A stretch of 64,000 nt of DNA from Halopseudomonas pertucinogena (GCF_014646575.1 NZ_BMNN01000002.1:302255-366254), one strand, 5' to 3'. Positions 1-9,594 are shown, counted from the stretch's first letter. Program-made: numbers and translations. The notes: a model not told the origin generated them from the letters alone.

Positions 1-1011
1 ACCAGTCTGACGCTGGGCCTGTCGCTGCTGGTGCTGGGCCCATTGTCCGACGCCTTTGGTCGTCGCGCCCCGCTGATCATCGGCATGACGGCGACCAGCC
101 TGCTGACCCTGGCCATGGCTCTGGTGGACAACTTCACCGCGCTGATCGTCCTGCGCGCCCTGCTCGGCATCGCCCTGGGCGTGCTGCCGGCCACCGCCAT
201 CGCCTACCTCGGCGACAGCATGCAGCGCACCGCACTGATCAGTGCGGTGGGACTGTACATCGGCGGCAACACCGTGGGCGGTGCCGGCGGGCGGCTGCTC
301 GGCGGGTTCATTGCCGATCACCTTGGCCTGCATGCGGTATTCTTCATCATCGGCGGTGCCAGTCTGCTGGGTACGCTGCTGGTATTCCTGCTGCTGCCCC
401 CGGCCCGGGCCTTCCAGCCGCAGAAGCTGTCGCTGACCGGCAGTCTGCTCACCTTCGCCAGCCACCTGCGCAACCCGGCGCTGCTGCCGGCCTTTCTGGT
501 CGGCGGCCTGAGCTTCATGGTGTTCATCAATCTGTACACCTTCATCACCTTCCGTCTCAGTGCGGCGCCCTGGCAGCTGGGTGCCACCAGTCTGGGCATG
601 CTGTTTCTGACCTATCTGGCCGGTACCTTTTCCGCCAGCCTGTCCGGTCGGGTCAGCGCACGGTGGGGGGCATGTCAGGGGATGGCGCTCGGCGTGATGC
701 TGTTCGCGCTGGGGTGCCTGGTTACCCTGAGCGACCAGCTGTGGCTGATCATCGCGGGACTGGTCTGCAATGCGTTCGGCTTCTTCCTTACCCATTCGCT
801 GGCCAACAGCTGGGTCAACCAGCATGCCAGCCACGGCAAGGCCAGCGCCTCCTCGATGTATTCGGTGCTCTACTATCTGGGGGCGGCGGTGGGCATCTAC
901 TATCTCTCACCGTTCTGGCGATCGGGGGGCTGGGGCGCGGTGATCGGCGGCAGCCTGGCGATACTGGTCGTCAATCTGGGACTTATCACCCGGTTGCGCC
1001 GCCGCCAATAA
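1..1011 (+). CDS. MFS transporter, 5' end outside window
   Basis: The reading frame is already open at base 1, so the true start lies upstream; a GTG at 31 is internal to the family fold. The visible 336 residues contain the MFS loop 2-3 motif A (GPLSDAFGRR) and about ten hydrophobic segments ending in an Arg-rich cytoplasmic tail. This resembles the YnfM/arabinose-efflux type of drug:proton antiporter in the inner membrane. The substrate cannot be read from sequence. It ends 85 bp before the response regulator gene and has no obvious terminator after it. Confidence 0.85.
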   Translation, partial: TSLTLGLSLLVLGPLSDAFGRRAPLIIGMTATSLLTLAMALVDNFTALIVLRALLGIALGVLPATAIAYLGDSMQRTALISAVGLYIGGNTVGGAGGRLLGGFIADHLGLHAVFFIIGGASLLGTLLVFLLLPPARAFQPQKLSLTGSLLTFASHLRNPALLPAFLVGGLSFMVFINLYTFITFRLSAAPWQLGATSLGMLFLTYLAGTFSASLSGRVSARWGACQGMALGVMLFALGCLVTLSDQLWLIIAGLVCNAFGFFLTHSLANSWVNQHASHGKASASSMYSVLYYLGAAVGIYYLSPFWRSGGWGAVIGGSLAILVVNLGLITRLRRRQ

Positions 1012-1096
1012 CTGGACTCGGCGCACCGGCTTACATATCATCCGGGCATAACAAATAAAAACATCCACATGGATGCAACATGCAAGGAACCCCGGC

Positions 1097-1741
1097 ATGC
1101 CCATCGCTACCCTGCCCCCCGACACTCGCCTGTTGCTGATCGACGACCATCAGATCTATCTCGACGGGCTGACCCTGACACTCAACAACCTCTGCCAGGG
1201 CATTACCCTGGACCATGCGCGCACCAGCAGCGAGGCGCTGGAGCAGGTTGGCCAGCACACCTATGATCTGGTTCTGCTGGACCTGCACCTGCCCGATGGC
1301 AATGGTCTGCATCTGCTGGAGAAGCTCCAGGCGGCGGACTCGCTCACCCCGGTCGCCATCCTCACCGGCAGCAACAACCCCAGCGACATGGAGGCTGCCC
1401 TGAACAAGGGCGCGGCGGGTTTCATCAGCAAGACCGCCGATGGCCCGACGCTGATCAGCGCGGCGCTGCGACTGCTGTTCGGTGAGCAGGTGCTGATTGC
1501 CGACGAGAGCCAGCAGGTGGACCGCCGTACGCTGGCCCGGGAGTTCGGCATCACCCCGCGACAGCTGGAGATCCTCGACCTGCTGGCCGAAGGTCTGCCG
1601 AACAAGGTCATCTGTCAGCGCCTGTCGCTGTCCGAGGATACGGTCAAAACCCACCTGAAGGCGGTATTTGCCGCACTGGGCTGCCACAACCGCACCGAGT
1701 GCGTGAATACCGCACGCAAGAAGGGCCTGGTCAGCAGCTGA
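1097..1741 (+). CDS. LuxR/NarL-type two-component response regulator
   Basis: A receiver domain spans about residues 10-130, with acidic pair IDDH near residue 16, phospho-acceptor Asp62 in LLDLHLPDG and the conserved Lys of GFISK. A C-terminal NarL/FixJ helix-turn-helix follows (ITPRQLEILDLLAEGL, then SEDTVKTHLKAVF). I chose ATG 1097 because AAGGA lies 8-9 bases upstream; an in-frame ATG at 1073 has no ribosome binding site. Its 3' end overlaps the convergent hybrid kinase by 11 bp, so the two are likely cognate partners. The arrangement resembles PA1397/PA1396 of P. aeruginosa (recalled, not searched). Confidence 0.9.
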   Translation: MPIATLPPDTRLLLIDDHQIYLDGLTLTLNNLCQGITLDHARTSSEALEQVGQHTYDLVLLDLHLPDGNGLHLLEKLQAADSLTPVAILTGSNNPSDMEAALNKGAAGFISKTADGPTLISAALRLLFGEQVLIADESQQVDRRTLAREFGITPRQLEILDLLAEGLPNKVICQRLSLSEDTVKTHLKAVFAALGCHNRTECVNTARKKGLVSS

Positions 1742-3521
1742 CTGGCGCCAGCAGCCCCTGCACCACCCGCCGCAGACGGGCCGGCAGCACCGGCTTGTAG
1801 ATCACCTGTACATCCGCCTGTCTGGCGATCTCGCTGAGAGTGTTGGCGGTATCGGCGGTGACCAGCGCCGCCGGCCCGTCATACAGCCCGCGTTCACGCA
1901 GCGTGGTGATCAGATCCAGACCGTTCATCTCGCCCTCCAGGTGGTAGTCGCTGAGCAGCAGGTCCGTGCCGCTTTCCAGCCCCTGCTCCAGCAACGAGCT
2001 GGCTTCGGCATGACTGGTCACCTGCAGGCCCCAGTGGCGCAGCAGCGTCTCCATGGCTTCGCGGTTGACCAGATCGTTCTCCACCAGCACTACCCGCCCG
2101 CTGAGCGGCGCCCCCTGGCTGGTCAGCGGCATCTCGGCCTCGGCCTGCCAGCGACCCAGCGGCACCTCCACCCAGAAGCAGGCGCCTTTGCCGGGTGCGG
2201 AGGTGACACCGGAGGGGTATTCCAGCAGATGCTGCAACTGGCGACAGATCGACAGCCCCAGCCCCACGCCCTTCTCCAGCGTCCGGGCAGGGTTGCGCAG
2301 CTGAGTGAACTCCTCGAAGATCCGCTGCTGATCGGCGATGCTCAGCCCGCAGCCGTTGTCGATGACCTCGATACGCGCCTGGTCCTCCCGCTCGGTAACC
2401 CGCACCAGCACAGCGGTGCCCTCCGAGTGCATCAGCGCATTGTTGAGGTAGTTGCGCACCAGCCGCTCGAGCAGCACCGGGTCGGTCTGCACGGCGCAGC
2501 GCGGCGGGCACTGCAGCTCCAGGCGGATGCCCTTTTCGCTGGCCGCCTTCTCCAGCGTGCCGGTCAGCCGTGCGAGCCAGCCGTGCAGGTTGATATGCCG
2601 CAGCTGCGGTCGCACCATGCCGACCGACAGGCGCGAAATATCCAGCAGGGAGTTGAGCATCGCCTGCAGCAGCTGGGAGGACTCGGCCAGTCGCTGTACC
2701 GTCTTGCGGGCCTCGGCGTCGCTCACTTTTTCCTGCAGGTGCTCGATGAACAGCGACATCGCGTGCAGCGGCTGACGCAGGTCATGGCTGGCGGTGGCCA
2801 GAAAGCGCGTCTTGCTCTGGCTCTCCTGCTCCACCCGCATATGGGCAGCGCGCAACAGTTCCTCGTTGAGATAGGCCCGGCGCAGCATGTATTCGTAGGC
2901 ATAGGCCACCACGCTGCCCATGAGGGTGAAACTGCACAGGTACAGGCTGATGCTGATGATCATCTCCCGTGGCGCACCAAGCGCGATCTCGCCCGCCAGA
3001 TAGCACAGCAGGATGACCCATGAGCAGTACACCGAATGGCGCGCCGGCAGCCCGAGCAGGAAGGTGCCGGACAGCAGTACCAGATACAGCCCGTCGTGGG
3101 TAACCGGCACGCTCAACGGCTCGGTTCGGCACAGCAGAATGATTACCGCCACGGCCAGACCCACGGAGAGGTAGGCCAGGGTCGCGAAGGCAAAGGCCTT
3201 CTGCGGGCTGACCCGGTCAGGGCGATTGACGAACCACAGTGAAAAGGCCACCAGCACCAGCACCACGGTGCGGATGGGTATGGTGATCTCGTGGATCTCC
3301 GGCGGCAGATAGCGGTAATCCACCCAGAAGAACAGCAGCATGAAACCGATGCTGGATAACGCCACCGGCACCAGGCGGCCCCGCATCTTGCGGTGCATGT
3401 AATTCTGAAAATCCTGCTCGACGAGCCGGGTGAACCGCAGGCGGCCGAGGCGGTGGCGCTGCGCCAGCAGTGCAGGTTCATCCAGCGAGTCGGTCCGAGA
3501 GGCAGCGGCGGCATCAATCAT
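1731..3521 (-). CDS. Membrane hybrid sensor histidine kinase with C-terminal receiver
   Basis: Protein of 596 residues. Residues about 50-215 form six hydrophobic segments with no large periplasmic loop. The dimerisation/phospho-acceptor box is ASHDLRQPLHAM with His246, followed by a HATPase_c domain (N box NYLNNALMHS, G boxes DNGCGLS and GVGLGLSICRQL). A receiver domain starts near residue 474, with its phospho-acceptor probably Asp525 in LLSDYHLEG and Lys in IYKP. ATG 3521 has AGGGAA about 10 bases upstream; the open frame runs to 3608 without a better start. The lack of a periplasmic sensor suggests it detects a membrane or internal signal. It is convergent with and overlaps the LuxR-type regulator gene. 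Confidence 0.9.
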   Translation of the reverse strand: MIDAAAASRTDSLDEPALLAQRHRLGRLRFTRLVEQDFQNYMHRKMRGRLVPVALSSIGFMLLFFWVDYRYLPPEIHEITIPIRTVVLVLVAFSLWFVNRPDRVSPQKAFAFATLAYLSVGLAVAVIILLCRTEPLSVPVTHDGLYLVLLSGTFLLGLPARHSVYCSWVILLCYLAGEIALGAPREMIISISLYLCSFTLMGSVVAYAYEYMLRRAYLNEELLRAAHMRVEQESQSKTRFLATASHDLRQPLHAMSLFIEHLQEKVSDAEARKTVQRLAESSQLLQAMLNSLLDISRLSVGMVRPQLRHINLHGWLARLTGTLEKAASEKGIRLELQCPPRCAVQTDPVLLERLVRNYLNNALMHSEGTAVLVRVTEREDQARIEVIDNGCGLSIADQQRIFEEFTQLRNPARTLEKGVGLGLSICRQLQHLLEYPSGVTSAPGKGACFWVEVPLGRWQAEAEMPLTSQGAPLSGRVVLVENDLVNREAMETLLRHWGLQVTSHAEASSLLEQGLESGTDLLLSDYHLEGEMNGLDLITTLRERGLYDGPAALVTADTANTLSEIARQADVQVIYKPVLPARLRRVVQGLLAPVSC

Positions 3522-3704
3522 GTTGTTATTTTCCCTGATCTGCGCTTGGCAAGAGCCTACGCCCTTTATGCCTTCCGGGCCATACCCCTGCTGTTGATGC
3601 CCTGCCATCAGCGCGGAGTGGGCCGGTTGACCAGCCCGGCGTGGCTCTGCATGCTAAAGTCCAATCAGCATTCAGCTTTCCCCTTGCACACAGGAGACCC
3701 CAGC

Positions 3705-4739
3705 ATGCCCCAGACTCAGGACCGCAACCGCCAGATACTGCTTGCCTCCCGCCCGGTGGGCGCGCCGGTGCCCGAGAACTTCCGCCTGGTGGAATCGGCG
3801 GTACCTTCGCCAGGACCGGGCCAGATGCTGCTGCGTCATATCTGGATGTCCCTCGACCCCTACATGCGCGGTCGCATGAGCGATGCCAAGTCCTATGCCG
3901 AGCCGGTGGCGATCAATGACGTGATGCCCTGCGGGGCGGTCGCCTGGGTCGTGGAGTCCAATCTGGAGGGCTATCAGCCGGGTGATCTGGTAATGAGCTA
4001 TACCGCCGGCTGGCAGGATTACAGCCTGTCCGACGGCAGCATGGTGTTCAGGCTTGACCCGAACATGCCGCACCCCTCGCAGGCGCTGGGTGTACTCGGC
4101 ATGCCCGGTTTCACCGGCTACATGGGGCTGCTGGATATCGGCCAGCCGAAACCCGGCGAGACCGTGGTGGTGGCCGCCGCAACCGGCCCGGTGGGCAGTG
4201 TCGTGGGCCAGGTCGCCAAGCTCAAGGGCTGCCGCGTGGTAGGCATCGCCGGGGGGCCGGACAAGTGCGCCTACGCCGTGGATGAACTGGGTTTCGATGC
4301 CTGCCTGGACCACAGGCTCGACAGCCTGCCGGAGGACCTGGCCAATGCCTGCCCCGACGGCATCGACGTGTATTTCGAGAACGCCGGCGGCAAGGTGTTC
4401 GATGCGGTCATGCCGCTGCTCAACCCCCATTCCCGGGTGCCCGTGTGCGGCCTGATCGCCCAGTACAACGCCACCGAATTGCCGCCCGGCCCGGATCGGC
4501 TGCCACAACTCATGCGGCTGCTGCTGAGTCAGCGCATACGCATGCAGGCCTTCATCATCTTCGACAACTACGGGCCGCACTATCCCGAGTTTCTTGCCGA
4601 GATGACCCCCTGGGTGGCCGAGGGTAAGGTGAAGGTTCGCGAGCATCGGATCGAAGGGCTGGAAAACGCGCCCCAGGGCCTGATCGGCCTGCTAGAGGGG
4701 CAGAACTTCGGCAAGGTGGTAGTGAAGATCGCCGACTGA
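3705..4739 (+). CDS. NADP-dependent zinc-independent MDR oxidoreductase (CurA/leukotriene B4 dehydrogenase type)
   Basis: Protein of 344 residues beginning MPQTQDRNRQI, with AGGAG 8 bases before ATG 3705. It has the medium-chain dehydrogenase fold without zinc-ligand cysteines: an N-terminal GroES-like part with the family motif SLDPYMRGRM, then a Rossmann nucleotide-binding segment AAATGPVGSVVGQVAK. Relatives such as E. coli CurA reduce alpha,beta-unsaturated ketones with NADPH; the natural substrate here is unknown. glpK follows after 13 bp and may be co-transcribed. Length and motifs match the family fully. Confidence 0.88.
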   Translation: MPQTQDRNRQILLASRPVGAPVPENFRLVESAVPSPGPGQMLLRHIWMSLDPYMRGRMSDAKSYAEPVAINDVMPCGAVAWVVESNLEGYQPGDLVMSYTAGWQDYSLSDGSMVFRLDPNMPHPSQALGVLGMPGFTGYMGLLDIGQPKPGETVVVAAATGPVGSVVGQVAKLKGCRVVGIAGGPDKCAYAVDELGFDACLDHRLDSLPEDLANACPDGIDVYFENAGGKVFDAVMPLLNPHSRVPVCGLIAQYNATELPPGPDRLPQLMRLLLSQRIRMQAFIIFDNYGPHYPEFLAEMTPWVAEGKVKVREHRIEGLENAPQGLIGLLEGQNFGKVVVKIAD

Positions 4740-4752
4740 TTGAGGGAACGCC

Positions 4753-6264
4753 ATGCCGGATTACATCCTCGCCATCGACCAGGGCACTACCAGCAGCCGA
4801 GCGATGATCTTCGACGCCCGACTGCAGCCGGTGAGTGTCGCCCAGCAGGAGTTCGACCAGCACTTCCCGCAGGATGGCTGGGTGGAGCACGACGCCGAGG
4901 ATATCTGGCACAGCGTGATTTCGGTGGTCCGCCGCGCGCTGGGTGACGCCGGGCTGACTGCGACGGCTATCAGCGCCATCGGCATCACCAATCAGCGCGA
5001 AACCACGGTACTCTGGGACGCCGCCACAGGCGAGGCGGTGCATCCAGCGATCGTCTGGCAGGACAGACGCACCGCGGAGTTCTGTGACCGGCTGCACGCC
5101 GCCGGGCATGAGCCCCTCATCAACGAACGCACCGGCCTGCTGATCGACCCCTATTTCTCCGGCACCAAGCTGCACTGGCTGCTGGATAACGTGGCCGGCG
5201 CCCGCGAGCGCGCCGCACGGGGCGAACTGCGCTTCGGCACCATCGACAGTTTCCTGCTCTGGCGCCTGACCGGCGGCAAGGTGCATCGCACCGATGCGAC
5301 CAACGCCTCGCGCACCCTGCTGTTCAATATTCATACCCAGCAGTGGGACGACCAGTTGCTGGAGCTGCTGAACATTCCGGCCAGCCTGTTGCCGGAAGTG
5401 CTGGATAATACCGCCGATTTCGGCATCACCGACCCGTCGCTGTTCGGCGCCGGCATTCCCATATGCGCCATGGCCGGCGACCAGCAGGCGGCGCTGGTCG
5501 GCCAGGCCTGCTTCCACCCCGGCAGCGTCAAGAGCACCTATGGCACCGGCTGTTTCATGGTGATGAACACCGGTACCACTCCGGTGCAATCCGGCCATCG
5601 GCTGCTGACCACCGTAGCCTACCGGTTGGCAGGCGAGACCACATATGCCCTGGAAGGCAGCATTTTCGTTGCCGGCGCGGCCATTCAGTGGCTGCGTGAC
5701 GGGCTGAAACTGATCCGCCACGCCGATGAAACCGAAGCGCTGGCCGAACAGGTTGGCGATCAGAGCGGCGTATATCTGGTGCCGGCCTTCACCGGCCTGG
5801 GCGCGCCCTACTGGGACCCGCTGGCGCGGGGAGCGATCCTCGGGTTGACTCGCGATACCGGCATCGCCGAGATCGTCACCGCCGGGCTGCAGTCGGTATG
5901 CTTCCAGACCCGCGACCTGCTGGAGGCGATGCAGGCCGACAGCGCCATGCCGATGTCCACCCTGCGGGTCGATGGTGGCATGGTCGTCAACAACTGGATG
6001 GTACAGGCGCTGGCCAATACCCTGGGCGTACCGGTGGACCGGCCGCAGGTGACCGAAACCACTGCGCTGGGCGTCGCCTGTCTGGCCGGGCTGCACGTCG
6101 GGCTGTTCACCGGGCTGGAGGATCTCGCACGGCACTGGGATTGCGAACGCAGCTTTGCCCCGGTGATGCCGGAGGCCCGGCGCGAGGAACTCTACGCCGG
6201 CTGGCTGGACGCAGTGGAGCGGGTGCGGCGCCCGGCCCATGCCAACCGCACCGGCGAAGGCTGA
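4753..6264 (+). CDS. glpK: Glycerol kinase
   Basis: Full-length FGGY-family kinase of 503 residues. The N-terminal phosphate-binding loop reads [13 protein letters not shown], and the ATP-site motifs [11 protein letters not shown] and GLGAPYWDP are present. It phosphorylates glycerol to sn-glycerol 3-phosphate in the cytosol. GAGGG precedes ATG 4753 by 7 bases. The usual partners (glpF facilitator, glpD dehydrogenase, glpR regulator) are not in the window, so glpK here is detached from a glp cluster and sits behind a CurA-like gene. Its TGA directly abuts the stop codon of the convergent PerM-type gene, leaving no room for an intergenic terminator. Confidence 0.96.
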   Translation: MPDYILAIDQGTTSSRAMIFDARLQPVSVAQQEFDQHFPQDGWVEHDAEDIWHSVISVVRRALGDAGLTATAISAIGITNQRETTVLWDAATGEAVHPAIVWQDRRTAEFCDRLHAAGHEPLINERTGLLIDPYFSGTKLHWLLDNVAGARERAARGELRFGTIDSFLLWRLTGGKVHRTDATNASRTLLFNIHTQQWDDQLLELLNIPASLLPEVLDNTADFGITDPSLFGAGIPICAMAGDQQAALVGQACFHPGSVKSTYGTGCFMVMNTGTTPVQSGHRLLTTVAYRLAGETTYALEGSIFVAGAAIQWLRDGLKLIRHADETEALAEQVGDQSGVYLVPAFTGLGAPYWDPLARGAILGLTRDTGIAEIVTAGLQSVCFQTRDLLEAMQADSAMPMSTLRVDGGMVVNNWMVQALANTLGVPVDRPQVTETTALGVACLAGLHVGLFTGLEDLARHWDCERSFAPVMPEARREELYAGWLDAVERVRRPAHANRTGEG

Positions 6265-7449
6265 CTACGGCGTCCTGTCCTCGCTGCCGCTATTCTGTCC
6301 CGGCTCAACTACCGGCACGACGGCCGGCTCGGCGACGCCGTCCTCGTGGATCAGCTCCGGCTCGATCGGCAGTTCCTCTGCCGGTACCGCGACTACCTCA
6401 TGCTCCTCCCGCGCCTCGGCATACAGGCTCCAGGCGGCCATGAACAGGGCAGCAATCAGCGGGCCGATGACAAAACCGTTGAGTCCGAACAATGCCAGCC
6501 CGCCGAGGGTGGATATGAGCACCACGTAGTCCGGCAGCTTGGTGTCCTTGCCGACGAGTATGGGGCGCAGTACGTTGTCCGCCAGACCGATGACGACCGC
6601 CCCGAAGGCGGTCAGGATGGCCGCTTCCCACAACGCGCCGGTCGCCAGGAAGTAGATCGCCACCGGGCCCCAGATCAGACTTGCCCCTACCGCCGGCAGC
6701 AGTGACAGCACCGCCATCAGCACGCCCCAGAGCAGGGCCCCCTGGAGACCCAGGACCCAGAAGATGAAACCGCCCAGCGCGCCCTGCACCGCCGCAACAG
6801 CGATATTGCCCTTTACCGTGGCCTTGACCACGGTGGTGAATTTGGACAGCAGGTGCTGCTTGTAGATCTCGCCCAGCGGGATGGCGCGGCGCACGCTGGC
6901 AGCCACCTGGCGGCCATCACGCAGCAGGAAGAACAGCAGATACAGCATGATGGCGAAGCTGATCAGGAACTGGAAGGTGTTCTGCCCGATGCTGAAGGCC
7001 TTGGTCGCCAGGAACTGGCTGCCGGTCATGGCGAACTCGGATATGCGTTCCTGCACATCGGCCAGATCGGTAAGGCCGAACCGCTCCAGCAGGCTGCGGG
7101 CGAATTCGGGCAAGGCATTGATGACCTGTTCCAGGTAGTCACCGAAATTCAGCGTGCCGCTGCTCACCCGCTGATAGATATTGGTGCCCTCCTGAACCAG
7201 TGCGCCGGCCATGAGACTCAGAGGCAGGATCACGATCACCAGAATGATGACCAGGGTAACCGCAGCGGCCCAGCCGCGCCGACCGTTGAAACGGTTCTCG
7301 AAACGCCGCTGCATGGGATAGAAGATGATTGCCAGGATAGTGCCCCAGAACACCGCTCCGTAGAACGGCAGCAGGATTGCCACGAAGGCGATGGATACCA
7401 GCGCCAGCAGCAACACGAAACTCTTGTTTTCCATATTGGTATTGATCAT
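6265..7449 (-). CDS. AI-2E family (PerM-type) membrane protein
   Basis: Protein of 394 residues with the PerM/AI-2E-exporter layout: two N-terminal helices after MENKSFVLLLALVSIAF, a large soluble region (about 90-150), then a cluster of hydrophobic helices containing the characteristic LPAVGASLIWGPVAIYFL and a final helix pair. The C-terminal 50 residues are acidic and Pro/Val-rich. Family members have been tied to autoinducer-2 export or to sodium/proton exchange; the substrate here is unknown. I chose ATG 7449 (weak AGG 8 bases upstream); ATG 7434 is an alternative. The frame extends to 7548 without a better signal. Confidence 0.85.
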   Translation of the reverse strand: MINTNMENKSFVLLLALVSIAFVAILLPFYGAVFWGTILAIIFYPMQRRFENRFNGRRGWAAAVTLVIILVIVILPLSLMAGALVQEGTNIYQRVSSGTLNFGDYLEQVINALPEFARSLLERFGLTDLADVQERISEFAMTGSQFLATKAFSIGQNTFQFLISFAIMLYLLFFLLRDGRQVAASVRRAIPLGEIYKQHLLSKFTTVVKATVKGNIAVAAVQGALGGFIFWVLGLQGALLWGVLMAVLSLLPAVGASLIWGPVAIYFLATGALWEAAILTAFGAVVIGLADNVLRPILVGKDTKLPDYVVLISTLGGLALFGLNGFVIGPLIAALFMAAWSLYAEAREEHEVVAVPAEELPIEPELIHEDGVAEPAVVPVVEPGQNSGSEDRTP

Positions 7450-7603
7450 GGCTTGCCTGTGTTCATCCAGTCGTCGGGTGAGACCGGAAGAATACCAGCG
7501 CCGGATGAAAGCAGATAGCGGGCGACCCGCCGTCAAAACATTCAACACTCCCGGCAGTACGTGGTCTCAATCTGGTGTCACCCCCATTCCACGGAGACAA
7601 CCC

Positions 7604-7921
7604 ATGAAGATCATTACCAGAACCCTGCCCCTGATCGGTTTCGCCGCCCTGCTCGCCAGCCCGGCCGTGATGGCACAACAGGAAGATGTCACCTGCGAGT
7701 CCAACATGGCTTCGCTGTCCGAGAATGCCGACTATGACCGCGAGAGCCTGACCGAATCGGCCCGGCAGCAGATAGACGAACATATCCGCATGGCCGGCGA
7801 AGCGCAGTCGCAAGGCGATGAAGAAGGGTGTGTGGTCCACTCGAGCAAGGCCCTGCAGGAAATACGCGGCGCCGGCTCCAGCGAGAATGCCCAGGATACC
7901 GAGGGCAATGAAGAGCAATAG
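7604..7921 (+). CDS. Small secreted protein of unknown function
   Basis: Protein of 105 residues with a clear Sec signal peptide: MKIITRT, a hydrophobic core (LPLIGFAALLASPAV), and likely cleavage after VMA near residue 24. The mature part is acidic, Gln/Glu/Ser-rich, with a helical segment (ESLTESARQQIDEHIRMAGEAQ), two cysteines that could form a disulfide, and a disordered tail ending EGNEEQ. GGAG lies about 9 bases before ATG 7604. It is monocistronic, between a divergent PerM-type gene and a strong hairpin. I do not recognise a family. A periplasmic location is inferred. Confidence 0.7.
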   Translation: MKIITRTLPLIGFAALLASPAVMAQQEDVTCESNMASLSENADYDRESLTESARQQIDEHIRMAGEAQSQGDEEGCVVHSSKALQEIRGAGSSENAQDTEGNEEQ

Positions 7922-7932
7922 GCCGGAAACAA

Positions 7933-7966
7933 CAGAGCCCCTGACCTTGAGGGGTCAGGGGCTCTG
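7933..7966 (+). terminator. Strong 14-bp hairpin after the small secreted protein gene
   Basis: Positions 7933-7946 (CAGAGCCCCTGACC) pair perfectly with 7953-7966 around a 6-base loop. No T-run follows on either strand, so it is a barrier or transcript-stabilising hairpin rather than a textbook intrinsic terminator. It lies 11 bp after the upstream stop codon and only 5 bp beyond the 3' end of the convergent tRNA gene, so it could also shape the tRNA precursor's 3' trailer. Confidence 0.6.
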
Positions 7967-7971
7967 GAAAT

Positions 7972-8048
7972 TGGTCGGAGCGACTGGAATCGAACCAGCG
8001 ACCTTCTCGTCCCGAACGAGACGCGCTACCAGGCTGCGCTACGCTCCG
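7972..8048 (-). tRNA. tRNA-Pro (anticodon CGG)
   Basis: Read on the minus strand this is a complete 77-nt cloverleaf. The acceptor stem CGGAGCG pairs with CGCTCCG and is followed by an encoded ACCA end. The D arm holds GCGCAGCCTGGTAGCGC. The anticodon stem TCTCG/CGAGA encloses loop TTCGGGA, giving anticodon CGG, which reads CCG codons. The T arm contains GGTTCGATTCC. The CCA end is templated. Confidence 0.97.
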
Positions 8049-8063
8049 TATTGGTGAGGCGGC

Positions 8064-8091
8064 ATTTTACATAATCGTTATTTTTTCACAA
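8064..8091 (-). promoter_or_regulatory. Probable sigma-70 promoter of tRNA-Pro
   Basis: On the minus strand a -35-like TTGTGA (8091-8086) and a -10-like TAAAAT (8069-8064) are separated by 16 bp. They lie 16 bp before the mature tRNA 5' end, inside an AT-rich patch that stands out from its GC-rich surroundings. A GC-rich stretch (GCCGCC) follows the -10, as in stringently controlled stable-RNA promoters. Inferred from sequence only. Confidence 0.55.
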
Positions 8092-8136
8092 GTGCAAAGA
8101 TGAAAAAATCTTTAGCCGCCCGGCGCTTAGGCCACC

Positions 8137-8457
8137 TCAGCCCTCGGCCGCGGCAGTCAGCATGGTCTGCAGTTCACCGGATTCGGCAAGCTCCAGGATG
8201 ATGTCGCTGCCACCTACCAGCTCACCCTTCACCCACAGCTGCGGAAAGGTCGGCCAGTTGGCGTACTTGGGCAGCTCGGCGCGGATGTCCGGGTTCTGCA
8301 GGATATCCACATAGGCGAACTTCTGTCCACAGGCCATCAGCGCCTGAACCGCACGGGCGGAGAAGCCGCACTGCGGCGCATTCGGCGCGCCCTTCATGTA
8401 GATGAGGATGGGGTGGCTGGCGATCTGATCTTTGATGGTGTCGATGGTGGTGCTCAT
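8137..8457 (-). CDS. grxD: Monothiol glutaredoxin (Grx4 type)
   Basis: Protein of 106 residues with the monothiol active-site motif CGFS inside APQCGFSARAV, plus the family signatures KGAPNAPQ, WPTFPQLW and GGSDI. Grx4 proteins bind a glutathione-ligated [2Fe-2S] cluster as dimers or with BolA, and act in cytosolic Fe-S trafficking and iron sensing. ATG 8457 has AGGGGAT about 6 bases upstream; the frame stays open to 8757 but without family sequence. It is divergent from argF, as recalled for the P. aeruginosa PA3533-PA3537 region. Confidence 0.95.
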   Translation of the reverse strand: MSTTIDTIKDQIASHPILIYMKGAPNAPQCGFSARAVQALMACGQKFAYVDILQNPDIRAELPKYANWPTFPQLWVKGELVGGSDIILELAESGELQTMLTAAAEG

Positions 8458-8552
8458 GGTGATCCCCTGAAGCGGTGAATGGGCAGAACGATTGGCGCCA
8501 TTGTATCGCAAAGCCCCCTTTCTGCCCATCGGCCCACCCGCGGTTGGGGCAT

Positions 8553-8580
8553 TTGCCTTGCGCTGGATTTTACCTATAAG
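8553..8580 (+). promoter_or_regulatory. Candidate sigma-70 promoter for argF
   Basis: TTGCCT (8553-8558) and TATAAG (8575-8580) are 16 bp apart and about 100 bp upstream of the argF start, in the divergent grxD/argF region. This is the best -35/-10 pair in that region. An arginine-responsive ArgR operator could not be identified with confidence. Confidence 0.45.
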
Positions 8581-8683
8581 ATGCCTGCTTCTCACTCTCG
8601 ATGGATGGCTTGTACCGAGCCAATAGGCTGCGGTACGGGCTCCCATTTCCGATCGGCAGCCGATCGCAATCAGGTAGCACAAC

Positions 8684-9589
8684 ATGACAGTACGGCATTT
8701 TCTTTCGTTGATGGATTGTTCCCAGGCAGAGCTGGCCGGCCTGCTCAAGCGCGGCATCGAGCTGAAGGACCTGCACCGCCGGGGAGTGGTCTACGAGCCG
8801 CTGAAGAACCGCGTACTGGGCATGATCTTCGAGAAGGCCTCCACCCGCACCCGGGTCTCCTTCGAGGCGGGCATGGTGCACCTTGGCGGTCAGGCCATCT
8901 TTCTTTCGCCGCGGGATACCCAGCTGGGACGCGGCGAGCCGGTGGAGGACAGCGCACGGGTACTGTCGAGCATGTGCGATGCCGTCATGATCCGCACCTT
9001 CGCCCATGCCACGCTCGAGACCTTCGCTGCCTACTCCCGGGTGCCGGTGATCAATGGCCTGAGTGACGATCTTCACCCCTGCCAGCTGCTGGCAGACATG
9101 CAGACCTACCTTGAGCACCGCGGCAGCATCAAGGACAAGGCCGTGGTCTGGGTCGGCGACGGCAACAACATGTGCAACACCTACATCCAGGCTGCCATCC
9201 AGTTCGAGTTCCAGCTGCGCGTGGCCTGCCCCGAAGGCTACGACCCTGATCCGGCGCTGCTCGAGCAGGCCGGTGACCGGGTGAGCATCGTCCGCGATCC
9301 GCGCGAGGCGATGGCCGGGGCGCACCTGGTCTGCACCGACGTCTGGGCCTCGATGGGTCAGGAAGAGGAAGCAAGGGAGCGCAGAAAGACCTTCGCACCC
9401 TATCAGGTGACATCGCAATTGCTGGATCTGGCCGACGAGTCGGTGGTGTTCATGCACTGCCTGCCAGCGCACCGCGGCGAGGAGGTCTGCGCCGAGCTGA
9501 TGGATGATCCGCGCAGCCTGGTCTGGGATCAGGCGGAGAATCGCCTGCATGCGCAGAAGGCACTGATCGAATTCCTGCTGGCGGTGTGA
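8684..9589 (+). CDS. argF: Ornithine carbamoyltransferase
   Basis: Protein of 301 residues that condenses ornithine and carbamoyl phosphate to citrulline in arginine biosynthesis. The carbamoyl-phosphate site STRTR is at residues 53-57 ([11 protein letters not shown]). The ornithine/carbamoyl-phosphate signature HCLPAHRG lies near the C terminus, with HPCQLLAD in the middle. The length fits the anabolic trimeric enzyme. AGGTAG precedes ATG 8684 by 7 bases. An ABC ATPase gene follows after only 5 bp and is probably co-transcribed. Confidence 0.97.
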   Translation: MTVRHFLSLMDCSQAELAGLLKRGIELKDLHRRGVVYEPLKNRVLGMIFEKASTRTRVSFEAGMVHLGGQAIFLSPRDTQLGRGEPVEDSARVLSSMCDAVMIRTFAHATLETFAAYSRVPVINGLSDDLHPCQLLADMQTYLEHRGSIKDKAVVWVGDGNNMCNTYIQAAIQFEFQLRVACPEGYDPDPALLEQAGDRVSIVRDPREAMAGAHLVCTDVWASMGQEEEARERRKTFAPYQVTSQLLDLADESVVFMHCLPAHRGEEVCAELMDDPRSLVWDQAENRLHAQKALIEFLLAV

Positions 9590-9594
9590 CGGCC

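Noticed and set aside
7818-8057. 79-residue open frame running antisense across the tRNA-Pro gene
   Set aside because: Its C-terminal residues ([12 protein letters not shown]...) are the familiar false translation of tRNA genes on the opposite strand.
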